From Cannabis sativa (lineage: Eukaryota; Streptophyta; Magnoliopsida; Rosales; Cannabaceae): a DNA stretch of 64,000 nt. The first letter of the stretch is position 1; each line of letters begins with the position of its first letter. The position numbers and the translations under genes were made by a program. The stretch is taken from positions 75,906,969 through 75,970,968 of the forward strand of contig NC_083605.1 in assembly GCF_029168945.1 (NCBI RefSeq). Reading direction: 5' to 3'. Below, piece by piece: positions 48,043 to 60,039 of this stretch. Under the pieces are notes generated by a model. That model did no database searches, had not been told where the DNA came from, and saw only the letters and a program-made list of their open reading frames with translations.

Positions 48043-48555
48043 GTCACTCATAATGGTAACCCAACCTAATGACTGGAGATCCCAAGAATTAGGTTCAACG
48101 GGTAATAACAAATTATGAGTTGATATGTGTTGATCATGCTATAGTTATACGAGAAGCATGAAGTCCTGAAGCGATAAGAGGATGAGTTAATAGAAACTCT
48201 TAATGAGATCTATACTCTATGTGGAGTGGAGTACCGAGCTACAGGAGTACTCTTGATAGACTCACCTATGTGAATGTGGGAGTGGGGCCGCTTCCTATGA
48301 AATTTGGGGCAAAATTTCTAGAGCGTTCACTATACTGGGATAGACGTGCATGGCCATTACCGCACGGGCTTATTTGAATACACCCTTGAAAGATTGGTGC
48401 GTGGTACGACGTTAGAGATAGAGTTCAAGACTTCGAGTCACTCTAGTAAAATCTAAATCGTATTCACTATGCAAGATTCAAATCGAAAGATATCTTTGCT
48501 GAAGCACTGTCTTATAGTTGTTGAGGTTGCTCGAGAAAATATTTTTAAAAATTTC

Positions 48556-48566
48556 AAGTGGGGGAT
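48556..48566 (+). other. Polypurine tract of the copia element
   Basis: aagtgggggat lies immediately before the 3' LTR, where the plus-strand primer is expected. Confidence 0.85.
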
Positions 48567-49321
48567 TGTTGGAACTTTGTATGAAATATGTAAAAATAGA
48601 AAAGTGAAGTGTGTGAGTAGGAGTCCCACATGGGATAGAAACACTACATTTTAAGTGTATATCTAGTGCAAGTTTGAGATATGGGTTTGGGCCCCAAGGG
48701 GTACCCAGTTTTGCGCGCATGGGTGAGGACTCACACACTGGACCACCACACACGCGCGCGCGCCGCCGCCGCCGCCGTCCGACCGACCGAGCCGGGCCGG
48801 GTTGGCGGGTGAGGTGTCACTTTATTTTTTGAAGAAAAATTATTTAATTAAATAAAGATTTATTTTTATTTATTTATTTATTAATTAATTTTTTAACACG
48901 TGATCAGAAGAGGTAAAACGCGATCAGTCAATGATCCGCCTTTTCCTCCCACGATCCAACTCCTCCCACGATAATATTACCGTTTTCTTACCGTTTTTTT
49001 TTCTTCGATCGACTTCTATATAAGTCGTATCAGAACAACGTAAGAATATATCTTTTCTACATTACAAAATTCTTTTCTTTCTTTACGATTTTTTCTGAGA
49101 GCAAACAGTAGGGTGTTACAGAGCGATACAGTTCGGTGCAGAACGTATCGTACTTATACAGAGGCTGTTTTATCCTGGGGACGCCGTGGTTGCTAGACTG
49201 CCGTGCACACTTCGGGCAGAGCCGCGAAACGTCTTAAAGAGAGCGACATTGTCCGCGACTCAGCCAGATTATTCTATCGGTAATTCGTTCCAATTTCACT
49301 GTATTTAATTTCGGTATAACA
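48567..49321 (+). repeat. 3' LTR of the copia element
   Basis: 755 bp, matching the 5' LTR in every part I compared except the CG/CCG microsatellite and the bases just after it (48,752-48,800), where the copies differ in repeat number and by a few bases. Confidence 0.95.
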
Positions 49322-49326
49322 GTGTC

Positions 49327-51534
49327 AACCATAAAAAGTTTTATAATCCATAATGAATGGATAATATATTTTTCCAAACAATTTAAACATATATAACATT
49401 GATAAATACATATGAATTTTTTTACAAAATACATAATTTAAAAGAGTTCTACTGATACACTATTTATTTATTTTAGTATTTAAGAATAATTATTTACATT
49501 ATAAAATTTTAATAAGTCAAATATAAAATTTTCAAACTGTTTATTTTTACATACGTATAAAATAAAAAAATTTCACGTACAATAATTATTGATTGAATTC
49601 TATTTTTCAGTGTACTTAATTTTTTCGAGATTCTCAAAATTTTAAAATATATCTTAGTATAATATATAAACAAACATAAATTAAAGATGATAACTATAAT
49701 ACATGTGTATAGTTTTTCTTTTTTTAAGAAAAATAATACATATGTTAAAATAAGGTTAAGCCAAACACAGCCTTAACCCATTCACATGCAAAGCACAGAT
49801 GATCATTAACTTGTCACTTAAGATTCGAAAAAAAGCGTGTGAGTAACACGTGCGCCACCCTGTTGTTGGATGAAACCATCATGAGATTGAATTTTAATCA
49901 ACGGCTCTGATTTGTTCACTTTTTTGTCTTCACAAACAATCATATCTTTCCATTGATTTTAAAGTGGGACCCACACGTGTTCCTCTCTGAACAATCTCAA
50001 AAATTATAGATCTCTCTTCACCATTGATGGGTCCCACCCCACACTTTAGGTGCTTTTATTACCCTCAATACTTGCCACGTGGTGATCATTGGACCGTCTG
50101 ATCCTTAGATTATTTCACTCTCACACTCTTTAACTACCTTATTTAATCCTTATTTTAACTTTTCTTAAAAATTAACATTAAAAATTAATTCTTTTGTCCT
50201 ATACTGTCACCCAATCATTCATTCACACACAAAAAAAATTTAAACACAGTTTTTGAGACTAAACAAGATTTTCTTGTGTTTCTAACTAATTATTTATTTG
50301 GATTTTTTTTAATATTATTTTAAAGCTTATATATGTAACTAAATTTAGGAAAATAAAAAAAAATGCAAAACACTATGTGTGGTTGGAGTGTTAATAGTTT
50401 TTTTTTTTTAATTAACACTATTCAAGTTGACTGTTTAATAAAATGTTTACTATTTATGGTCGAATTTTAAATAATAAAATGAAAAATGTATTAGTTGGTT
50501 TTTATTGAAAAATAAATTTACACAAAGTAACTAAAATTCAACTTTTTTAAGAACTTTGTTTTTTTTTTTAGGTTTTTTATTTGTATTTTTTATTAGAAAA
50601 ATAAAGTTATTCCACATTACTTTCATGTAGCCGCAAAAATGTAATAAAGAAAAAAAATTGTAGATTTGTATTTTTGTAAAATTTTTGTTTATTTTTGGTA
50701 TTTATGAAAATATCCAAAAAAAAAGTCAAGGTTATTTGATTTAATACTAGAGGCTGCTTAAGCTAATATGATGAAGTGACTTGTATATATTGACATTTGA
50801 AACAAAAACAAGAAATGTAATTAATTAGTGAAAGTAATACAATTCCTATAAGTATATAAGTGTACCCAACTTCTTATTAATTAGCTTATAATGACATTTG
50901 TGGATTAAAAATAAATTTTAATTTAATATATTGGTACTTCTGTAGTACGTTCAGTAGTTGCATAAATAGACTTTTATTTATTTATTTATTTATTTTTGTG
51001 AATAACGGCGAATAGGGACCGTAGGATATGAAGCATCTTTCAATGGTGGGCCCCAGCCCAAATGTAATAAGCAAGCAATACCGTTGATTTTCGGCCCAAT
51101 GAAATACACACAACGACGTTGACTGGAGAATAGCCCACACAAAAAGCCCATTTTGTGACTCTTGTCAGTCACTCAGTCAGCACCACCACTTTTTTTTTCC
51201 CCTTATAAAATGGGCGGTGGTAATGAGTTGTAAATGGGCCCACTATATTTTTGGATTGTGGGCCCCACACAACTTCATTAATTGTATCAGAACCACAGCC
51301 GTCAGATCAAACGAATGTTCTTCCTTAATCTAACGTCACGTGATCCTTTGTCTGTCCCCACGTGGACCTTATGAGAGAGTGTGGAACACGTCAGCATAAA
51401 TATTTTTTTGATTAAAAAATTAAAGAGTGAGATTTCCCCCTTAGTTGGGTTTAGTTGAGTTTAAAAGGTTTAAGTTAAGACTTAAGTACTAATAATGAAC
51501 ATATTTTTCAAAAAAAAAAACTAAATACTAATAA
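49327..51534. other. Spacer with two promoter-like islands, no recognisable gene
   Basis: Two less AT-rich blocks stand out. Block 1 (about 49,790-50,110) has cacacgtgttc, gccacgtggtga and gggacccac-type motifs. Block 2 (about 51,000-51,420) has gggcccac motifs, gtcacgtgatc, ccccacgtggacc and a TATA-like cttataaaa at about 51,203. No open frame follows either block. They may be relic promoters or belong to non-coding transcripts. Confidence 0.45.
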
Positions 51535-51890
51535 TAAATTGTGTTCTTCAAACTTTAATATATATTAATTTGTGTATCTTAAATTTCTGTCTCAGAGTTG
51601 GATAAAAATTCTTCAATTCAACAATCTTAATAATTTGATGAGAATTTTTAACGACTTAAAAAATTTAGAAACACAATATAATATATGTCAAAATTTGAAG
51701 ATAAATACTAATTAACCTTAATATAAGTATGAAATATTGCGTTATGATTAGTTAATAAATTTGATGAGAATTTTTAACGACTTAAAAAATTTAGGAACAC
51801 AATATAATATATGTCAAAATTTGAAGATAAATACTAATTAACCTTAATATAAGTATAAGATATTGCGCTATGGTTAGTTAATAATTTTTT
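51535..51890. mobile_element. Decayed MITE (family of 53,038-53,433) with an internal 126-bp tandem duplication
   Basis: The right part shows the family's arm in reverse (ttgatgagaatttttaacg, then atgtcaaaatttgaagat and ctaattaacc). This arm is duplicated: copies begin at 51,635 and 51,761 and differ by a few substitutions. Confidence 0.65.
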
Positions 51891-53037
51891 ATATTATCTA
51901 AGAGTACTGTTATTAAGTACGAGTAATATTAAATACGATATTTTACGATTAGTAGACGAACTTTTAAGTAGTATTTAATACAATTATAAAATGGCATCTT
52001 ACAATTGATTAACAATTTTATTAAAATATAATATATTATTAAATTACACCATTAATTACTAATTCTGCTATCGAATTCTAAAATGGATTTTTTAAAGGGT
52101 TAGGTCATTTTATGCGGGGTCAGGTTGTTTTGGGTCTAGTTCAGTCGCTATGGTGGTCTAGGTCTAAGGCGAAACAGTGGTTTGTGGTGGTAGACAGTTG
52201 GGGAATTGAATATAAGAGGAAACGATTGTGCGGCGAACTTTGGATTGTCGTTTGTCATGTGTTGATACACCAACTTTGCTATTGTAATGGTGGTAGAACT
52301 TTATTCATTAATGGTAAGAGATTTTAGTCTTGTTTCTTTTTAGAACGTTGGAGGAATGTCAATTGGCTCAAAATACGTTTGTGTTAGTAGCATGACTATC
52401 ATTGCCTGTGGTCAGCTCTGCGGATTCTCATATTTTTATTGGCCTTATAATTCAAGATGCTTGGTTATGATTGTTTTTGCTATGGTTGGTTATGACTATT
52501 AATCTAATTTTTTATTAGGAGATATTTAGTTCATAATCATTGATAAGTGTGATTTGTCACATGTTTATTTAAATTTGAGATTTAACATTTTTTGCTTCTT
52601 TGATCCTTCAATGCTGGCAACTTATTAATCTTTTAGTTGAAGGTGTTATTAATATTTTTATTCATATATTTTTCTAAACTACATGAATTTGTCCATTTTG
52701 TTGATTCCTTTTTTTTTTTTTTTGAGCTATATGATTGTGAGGAGGATAAATGGAATTAGTAATGTGATATTTTGATAATTAGTCAATTTCGTCCGTCGGA
52801 TTGGGCCACATTTCATTGAAGAAAACCATTTAGGAAATATTTTATAGGGCCCACTAAATCTTAGTTGCACACTATTATAAATTATTATTATTATTATTAT
52901 TATTATTTATGAAATTGTGATTGAAAAACAAGGTAAAAGAATCCAAATATTTGTGATCCTTCAAATTAAAGAATATATTCTTTTCAAATAAATAAAAATA
53001 TGAACTCTTGTTCTAAAAAAAATAAATAAATAAAGTT
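51891..53037. other. Spacer with an unassigned less AT-rich patch
   Basis: A patch at about 52,095-52,400 is less AT-rich and holds a 71-codon frame (52,112-52,327) without known relatives; Trp-rich composition and lack of context argue against a gene. An ATT run lies at 52,884-52,907. Nothing else was recognised. Confidence 0.5.
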
Positions 53038-53433
53038 AATTAGGATTTTTGCTCATGAATTTTGACATGTACTAAATTATGCCCCCTGAACTTTTAAGAT
53101 CGTTAAAAATGCTCTCTAAACTGTTAAGATTGTTGGATTTAAGGACTTTTGTCTAATTTCATTTAATTTTACTATTTCAGTGAATTGTTTATGTACTAAA
53201 CCATGCTCCTTAGACTTTAATATCTACCAAATCATGTCCCTCGAACTTTGACATATACTAAATTATGGCCCTTGAACTTTTATCCATGTTAGATTTTTTT
53301 TTTTACTAAAATTGAAAAAAAAAAAATCCTTAAATCAATAATCTCAATAGTTTAAGGATATTTTTAACAACATTAAAAGTTCAGGGGGCATGATTTGGTA
53401 CATGTCAAAGTTCAGGGGACAAAAATCCTAATT
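53038..53433. mobile_element. MITE with ~60-bp terminal inverted repeats (AATTAGGATTTTTG family)
   Basis: The left end reads aattaggatttttgctcatg and the reverse complement of the right end reads aattaggatttttgtcccct. The arms remain alike for about 60 bases, both reaching a ccccctgaacttttaa segment. Length 396 bp, no coding capacity. Related copies lie at 6.34, 9.58 and 51.54 kb. The short target duplication could not be told apart from the AT-rich ends. Confidence 0.8.
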
Positions 53434-56400
53434 ACCCAATAAATAATAATAACCTCCATAATTTTATTCTTATTGATAAGTTAATTTTCTTAATAGCTCA
53501 ATTGTAATTATCATTTTGTTTTTCAACGGTTGGTGAAGATTTGATTAATAAATAACTATCATCTTTTTGTAAATAATATAATATATTGAAAAGAAAAATA
53601 ATATACATATAATATACCTAGGTATTACTAAACAAAAATTTGTACATGCTTAAGAGCTAAGTATATGAGATTTTATGGAATTTTAGAAGGTGTCCTTAAT
53701 AATAATACAACATGCATGTGTTCAAATTTGATTGAACATAGGAAACAAATAAGTAAATTAAATTTATTTAAAAATTAATTAATTAATTAATAGATTTGAG
53801 GCTATAATTGAAAAAATAGGCAAGGCCGGCGCACAATAAGAAAAAGGACCACATTTATCTTATACCTAACTATAGTATCATTTTTTCCTCAATAGAAACT
53901 TTATATTATTATTATTATCATTTTTCAATGTGACATTATTATATGGTTAAGTGTTTGAAAATTTAATCAAGAATATGATTGGAATAATCAAAATGGATTG
54001 AAAGAAAAAGTATCAAAATCAATCAATTCACTATTGAAACTTAAAATTGTTTTCATTTAGATACTATGGATTTATATGTCCTTTAATTTATTTAGGACAT
54101 ATCCTCATGAAAATTTCACATCTACAAAAAAAACAGTAACCATCTAAATATAGCATAATGAAAAAGTTGCTCCAATTTTTGTTTTAGATAATCATGAACA
54201 AAATTTTAATATTTTTAGTAATTATTATATATTATGATTAAAAATGACATTTAATCACAAAAAAATTATATTGTAACTAAATAATTTTTTTTTTTACTTT
54301 TGTAGGATCATCATAATTATTTAGGTTATTTGTATTGCACAACTAAATAAGACTATTTTTTATATAAATCATACATATTTTGTTTAAGGATAATTACATA
54401 AAATACTATTGTTTATGAAAAAAATTATATTTTTACTTTTATATATTTTTATTATATTTTATAGAAACAACACGAAAAAAATAAGAAAACTAAATAAAAA
54501 AAAAAAGGAAAATAACATCCAAATAACATACAGATAACAAAAAAAAAAAAAAAATAACAAGAGTACAACATAAAATGACCGTATCACAAAAAGTCGTAAA
54601 AAAATTTAAAATTTCGTAAAACTGTAATTTTGTAATTTTTTTTTGTTGTTTTTGTATATTTGTGAAATAATCTCTTTTCTCTACATTCAATTATTCATAG
54701 TGTTCTAAATTAATATAATACATTATAACACAAACTAAGTATCGAACGACTATTATTAGCAACATTTTGAGGTATAAACTTTTTAAAATTGAGAACAAAA
54801 ATTAGCCAAAAAAAAAAAGATGTAAACAAGTAAGACTACTAATGGGAAGGAAAGGTCAACTAGAGATTTGGATGTTGTAACTAATGAATAGAGAATCATA
54901 CAAAAGAAATTAGAGCCACAAAGGTTGGTGGTATTGGTGCCCTAATAAGAGGGCCTCACCACAACACTTAGGCCTAAGGTCTTCAACCCCATAGTCTTCC
55001 CAAATAGGGCACAGATATGACTAGAGCTCTTGGACCAATGCCCCTTTCAAAAATTAAAAAGAAAAAAAATCACATGTGATTCTTTTAAATTATCTAGAAA
55101 AAAGAATATATATTAGGTTGAAAATGACAAAGAGATGGGAGTTTCTTTCATTTGGTTTTGTATGGGCCTCATCATGTCTGGCCCATTGTCACTCAAGTTA
55201 GGCCCCAAGACTTTCTTAGATTGGGGCCCGGTCCAACTGTTACTAATTATTTTTTTTAAAATAATATAAAAAGCTATATACCAAAAATCTAAAAAAATAA
55301 AGTTCATAACAATAATTATTAATATTATAGGAAGAAATATATTTCTTGTAACTAGATTCCACATGTCAATTTAAGTACTCACTATAAACATTTATTATTA
55401 TTATTAATAATGTAGTTTGATATATCTAAATATGATTTGCAATATATGAACAATATTTGAGATAAGAATTAGTGGTTGGAAAATTGAATAAATATAGTTA
55501 TTATAATTAGTAATAATATAGAAAGGACTTAGCTAGCTAGGTAAGGTGGTAAGGCACTTGAATTCTTAACTAAACAATAAATAATATTAGGTTTTCAATA
55601 ATATTAATTAGTTCAAGTCATCTTACAATATGCCAAACCTATATATTTTAATTCAATAACATTATGTCACCACACACCCATATAAGTTAGGCTAAGGCCC
55701 ATTACTTTGGCTTTTTGATAAAATATTTTAAAAATATTTTTTTGTTAATTTGTTGTATTTATATGATTGCTTTCTATAGGATTATATATATGTATGTATA
55801 TGTATATGTGTGTGCATGTGCATTTGTTTATAAAAATGCCAAATAAATTAAAGCCACAATGGTTGCCCATACATACTATTAGTGCTTAAGAGAGAAGCAA
55901 TTATATTATGGTCCACACTATTTTTATATATAGTTGTTTTGCCTTTCAAGATGTCAAAAACAGCTCTCAAATATTCAAACTTTTAGCTACCAATTGTATT
56001 ATATATTTATATATATTGCTTAGTACTATTCCTCCACTAGATATATAATTATTACTATTGAAAAATATGAGTAGCCGTGGTACTTTGAATAAGTTTTTGC
56101 ACCATGAAAAATTCTCAATATATATTGTCACCATCTCATAACTAATTCAATAATATTTGTGTGTGTTAAAAAAAAAGAAGAAAAAAACATTTAAATAGAT
56201 GGGACAAAGCCTTAAATGTTATGTTAAATAGAGTACATAAATCTCCACATAGCAAATTACGTAATTTGCATAAATATTTAAATATTTAAGTTAATTTTTT
56301 AGAGAAGTTTTATAAATATAACTTAAGTATTATTATTGTAAAAAATTAAACTTAAATATTTAATTATAATTGAGTTAAACTTTAAGTATTTACGCTACAA

Positions 56401-56812
56401 ATCAAGTGATCTTTTGACAAGAAACAAAAGATCAAGTTATGATCAGGGCTAGCTATGAGATTGGGTGAATTTTTAAAAAAAATAAATTATTGGGCTATTT
56501 ATAAAAAGAAAATGTTGTATTTTCAAAAGTTAATAATTCTTTTTTTCAGTCTTTAGATGGTCGTAGACATAAATTTAGCCCGCCTTAGTGCAAATTAGAC
56601 CTGGTTATGACCAAGCAACAAAAACTACTTACCAAAACTTGCCTTTGAGAAATTTTGTAAATATGTATATTTATTTATATATAGAATAGAATAAAAGAAT
56701 AAAACCCTAAGGTTGCTCATGGGATTTTTCTCTTATTATATTATATGTATGTAGTGTTAGTGTTCCGAAATTAATGCAGGGTCAAAGGTCAACTTAGTTC
56801 AACACATGAATA

Positions 56813-56843
<31 letters not shown>

Positions 56844-56945
56844 TTGTGAAGAAAAGCAAAGAAGTTGTATGTAGATGAACATTGAGATTTGAGAGATTGA
56901 GGTGAGTTTCTTCACGTATGAAAAAAGATTTAATATATATATATA
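53434..56945. other. AT-rich spacer with repeat fragments, no recognisable gene
   Basis: A CACTA-like subterminal stretch (aatcacaaaaaaattatatt and similar, about 54,190-54,290) adjoins the ~290-bp dispersed repeat. A less AT-rich patch (54,900-55,235) holds no frame. A partial AGAGTAATTT-type MITE lies at about 56,270-56,405. TA runs occur near 56,810-56,840. Confidence 0.5.
54388..54673 (-). repeat. ~290-bp dispersed repeat, copy 3
   Basis: Same orientation and order of blocks as copy 2 at 21,312-21,629: starts ggataattacataaaat, contains aacaacacgaaaaaaataag-like and aacataaaatgaccgtat-like segments and ends near tatttgtgaaataatc. More diverged than copies 1 and 2 are from each other. Confidence 0.65.
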
Positions 56946-57714
56946 TCTTTATATATTAAAAGTGCCTATCTAACGTCAATTCTTGGTTTAACAGAATATA
57001 CTTAAAAATAAAAGAATATTCTGTTAAATTTAACGATTAGGTTTGATCTCCCGTTAACAAATAAACCCAATAATTAAACCAAAAAATTAAACAATCATTT
57101 AAATATTAATAATCTCTTTTTAAATTAAAAAAATCATCTTAGCCACATATCTCTCTAACAAACCTATCTTGAGAGAATATTAATATTTTTATTAATAATC
57201 TCTTTTTAAATTAAAAAAATCATCTTAGCCACATATCTCTCTAACAAACCTATCTTGAGAGAATATTAATATTTTTTTTATTAATATTTTTCTCTAGATA
57301 AGCATAGGAAGCAGAAATACTACTTCTATCTTTGTGTGATTGCAGATATACCACTTCTGTCATTGACCCACTTTTTAGCTTTATAAATGGAGATATTCAT
57401 ATAATATTAACACTTTACAGAATATTTATAGATATAAACTTACATTACAATGATATGTTAAAAAAAGAACTAAATAGAATAATCTACTACTCCAATAATA
57501 AATTTATTTACAATTTTATAATTACACTAATATTATTTTTAATACATTATTAAATAATATTTCAAATATAAATATTTAATTTTTTCAAACAAAAAATTTG
57601 CAATCTTTAAAAATAAAATAAATTCTAAATCTTAAAAAGACTAAAATCTTAAATAAAACTAGCAATACGTGGCTAAAACTAGCAATACGTGGCTCGACAC
57701 GTACATTCACCTAG
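56946..57714 (+). mobile_element. Non-autonomous Helitron (769 bp)
   Basis: It starts with TC (tctttatatattaaaagtgc) and ends with CTAG (57,711-57,714); the flanking bases are A on the left and T on the right, as expected for insertion at an AT dinucleotide. Seven bases before the CTAG lies a hairpin with a perfect 6-bp stem, tacgtg (57,686-57,691) and cacgta (57,698-57,703), and a six-base loop. These are the three diagnostic features of plant Helitrons. There is no Rep/helicase coding region, so mobility would depend on enzymes from elsewhere. Confidence 0.8.
57105..57276. repeat. 86-bp tandem duplication inside the Helitron
   Basis: Two near-identical copies begin at 57,105 and 57,191 (attaataatctctttttaaa), so the duplication is young relative to the element. 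A second short duplication, aaaactagcaatacgtggct, lies close to the 3' hairpin (about 57,656-57,694). Confidence 0.9.
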
Positions 57715-59686
57715 TATATTTATATATATATATTTGAGTGTGGCGTATTGAAAGTAGAGTTTAATTAGTAGTGGTTGGAGTTGACGTATATGTATATATA
57801 TATATATATTGTTTGGTTGGTTGGTGCTCATCAATGTATATCTCTCTATCTATCTATTATCATATATTAGAGTATTCTAGACTACACTCTCCTACATAAT
57901 AATCTCTATTTAATTATTTATATATCTATATATTTTTTAAAAATAAATATTAATATGTACACACGATTGTATAGTGATGAAAATATAATAATGGGATTCT
58001 ATCTTAAAATTAATAAGTGGAGTAGTTAAATTTAGTTCTGAGTATAGCGAGTTAAGTTTGTGTTAGAATTCACTTAGTCGAGGGCCAATAAAAGAAAGTT
58101 ATCCTTTTTAAAATTATACTTTTTTTTTTTAATTAAGGATTTAATTTTTTTTTTCTATGATCTATTATATTTTAGAGTCAGTCTTAGGAAGATGTGGTTG
58201 TCACTATCAAATCAGAGTAACATACCTGCAAGAATATGGTTCTGTCGTTCTGATACTACATTGAGAATTATAGGGGTTTCATCTTAAACCACTTGATGAT
58301 AAGTAGAGTATATAATATATATTCTTATATATAACTCAATATTTTATCATTTATATTCCATGTGGGATGATGTGGCACAATAAGATAATACTCTTAGGTA
58401 ACAACATTGTTTTTGAAACGTTTTTCTTTTTTGATGAAAAGTGTTTTTGAAACTTCAGAAACTTAAAAATAACTTTTAAAACCCTAACTATTAAAGGTCT
58501 TATTATGCGTAATATTGTTATTAAATATTTTAAGGTAATCAATAAATACCATATCGACTTGACCAGTGGCTGAACTATGAAGGGCCACTCCTCAATTTTT
58601 TTATAAATATATATTTTTAAATTTCTCCTTATAAGTTTACTTAATTTATTATTGAATCATGTGGTGTGTTATGAATAGTTAATAATTTTTATATTATTTA
58701 TAAATGATAAAATCTTATATTAAATTACAACAATAATACTTTGTCACCTATTTATTTAGCTATTGTTGCACTTCACCTATATATAATTAACACTTAACAT
58801 AATTATTAACTATTAATAATTTCAAAGTGATCAATTTCAATTTTATATGTAGGGTGTGATATAATAATAAGTGAAGTCTATTATATATAAATATATATAT
58901 ACAAAATTAATGTTATACTCTAACTAATATATAGAAAAATGACATTTTTCTATATTTTGGGGTCTTGTTGTATAAAAACACAAATAATGCATATATATTT
59001 TTAAATTTAGACCAGCTTATATAGTTTTATACCCAATATCGAAACTCAAAATAGATAATAATATTTAGCTAATTTATGTTTTGGTAACTCTACATTTTAG
59101 TAATGCACTTTCTCAACTGTTCAAATTAACCAATATTAATTACTTTAAAAATAATTTCTGAGAATTGTACACCTGTAAAAAAAAAAAAAAGAAAAAACTG
59201 GTACTAAGAAAAATATAATTTCATATTTTAATTTATGATATCAAAAATAAAATTTTAGGGAATCAATTTATATTCTATTTTTTAATTTTCTTTTATTTTT
59301 ACGATTTAAGTTGTTCTAATAATTTTTACGTGGGTTGCTATATATGTAGATTTAAATTACAATTTAGGTTACTAATTTGTTTGGTTGCTATGTGAGTTGA
59401 TATATAAATTTTTATAAAAATATTAAAAAAAATTAAAATATAAAAATAAAAAAAATCTCTAAAATTTTACTACGACCACACTTATAAAAAATAAATAAAT
59501 AAGTTTATAGTTTTTTTTAAAAAAAGAATGAAAAAGAAAAAAAAAAAGGAAGCATTTTCTTAAATACTATTGTGAATAAATTGCCATGCATGGTTAATTA
59601 TTAGGTCATATTTAGTTTACAATTTAAATTGATTTATTGTAAATACCTCATGATATATAATTCAATACGTTATGATAATAATAATA
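57715..59686. other. AT-rich spacer, no recognisable gene
   Basis: TA microsatellites near 57,720-57,733 and 57,788-57,810, otherwise unassigned AT-rich sequence. No gene or intact mobile element was recognised. Confidence 0.6.
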
Positions 59687-60039
59687 AGAGTAATTTGCGG
59701 TTTAATTTTTTGTTATATACCAAATATATAAGTTTAGTTTTTTACGGTAATAATACTTAAATTATATTTCTAGAACTTTCGTAGGTAACTGATCGTTAAA
59801 TGTTAAATTATTATCCACATGTCACTTTTTTATTGGTATATTTAAATTAATTTTTAAATAACAAATTATAATAGAATGACCTGAACCATTTAGAGACTCT
59901 CACACATGATCATTAACTTACACTTAATGACTAGATGTTCCAGAAATATAACGTATTATTACTGTTAAAAATTATACTTAAGTATTTATTTAATTACAAT
60001 CGAAAATTATACTTAAGTATTTATATTGTAAATTACTCT
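59687..60039. mobile_element. MITE, AGAGTAATTT family, best-preserved copy
   Basis: The left end agagtaatttgcggtttaat and the reverse complement of the right end agagtaatttacaatataaa are followed by matching arms (ggtaataatacttaaattat on the left; its mirror near 59,945-59,970), with a cgttaaatgttaaat / cacttaatgact pair further in. Length 353 bp, no coding capacity. Related copies at 13.5, 16.6 and 56.3 kb. Confidence 0.75.

Larger units (their letters stand above)
43320..49326 (+). mobile_element. Ty1/copia LTR retrotransposon, full length, GTGTC target duplication
   Basis: The element spans 43,325-49,321 and is flanked by gtgtc at 43,320-43,324 and 49,322-49,326. LTRs of 747 and 755 bp start tgttgg and end ataaca. 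Order inside is gag, protease, integrase, reverse transcriptase, RNase H, which defines the copia type. The LTRs appear identical apart from a CG/CCG-rich tract, so insertion is recent. In contrast, pol has several frame breaks. About 520 bp of non-coding sequence separates the pol stop from the polypurine tract. Confidence 0.96.

Noticed and set aside
52112..52327. 71-codon frame in a less AT-rich patch
   Set aside because: No recognisable domain, no splice partners, no clear upstream elements.
57332..57553. 73-codon frame in the Helitron
   Set aside because: Not related to Rep/helicase and lies in AT-rich filler of a non-autonomous element.
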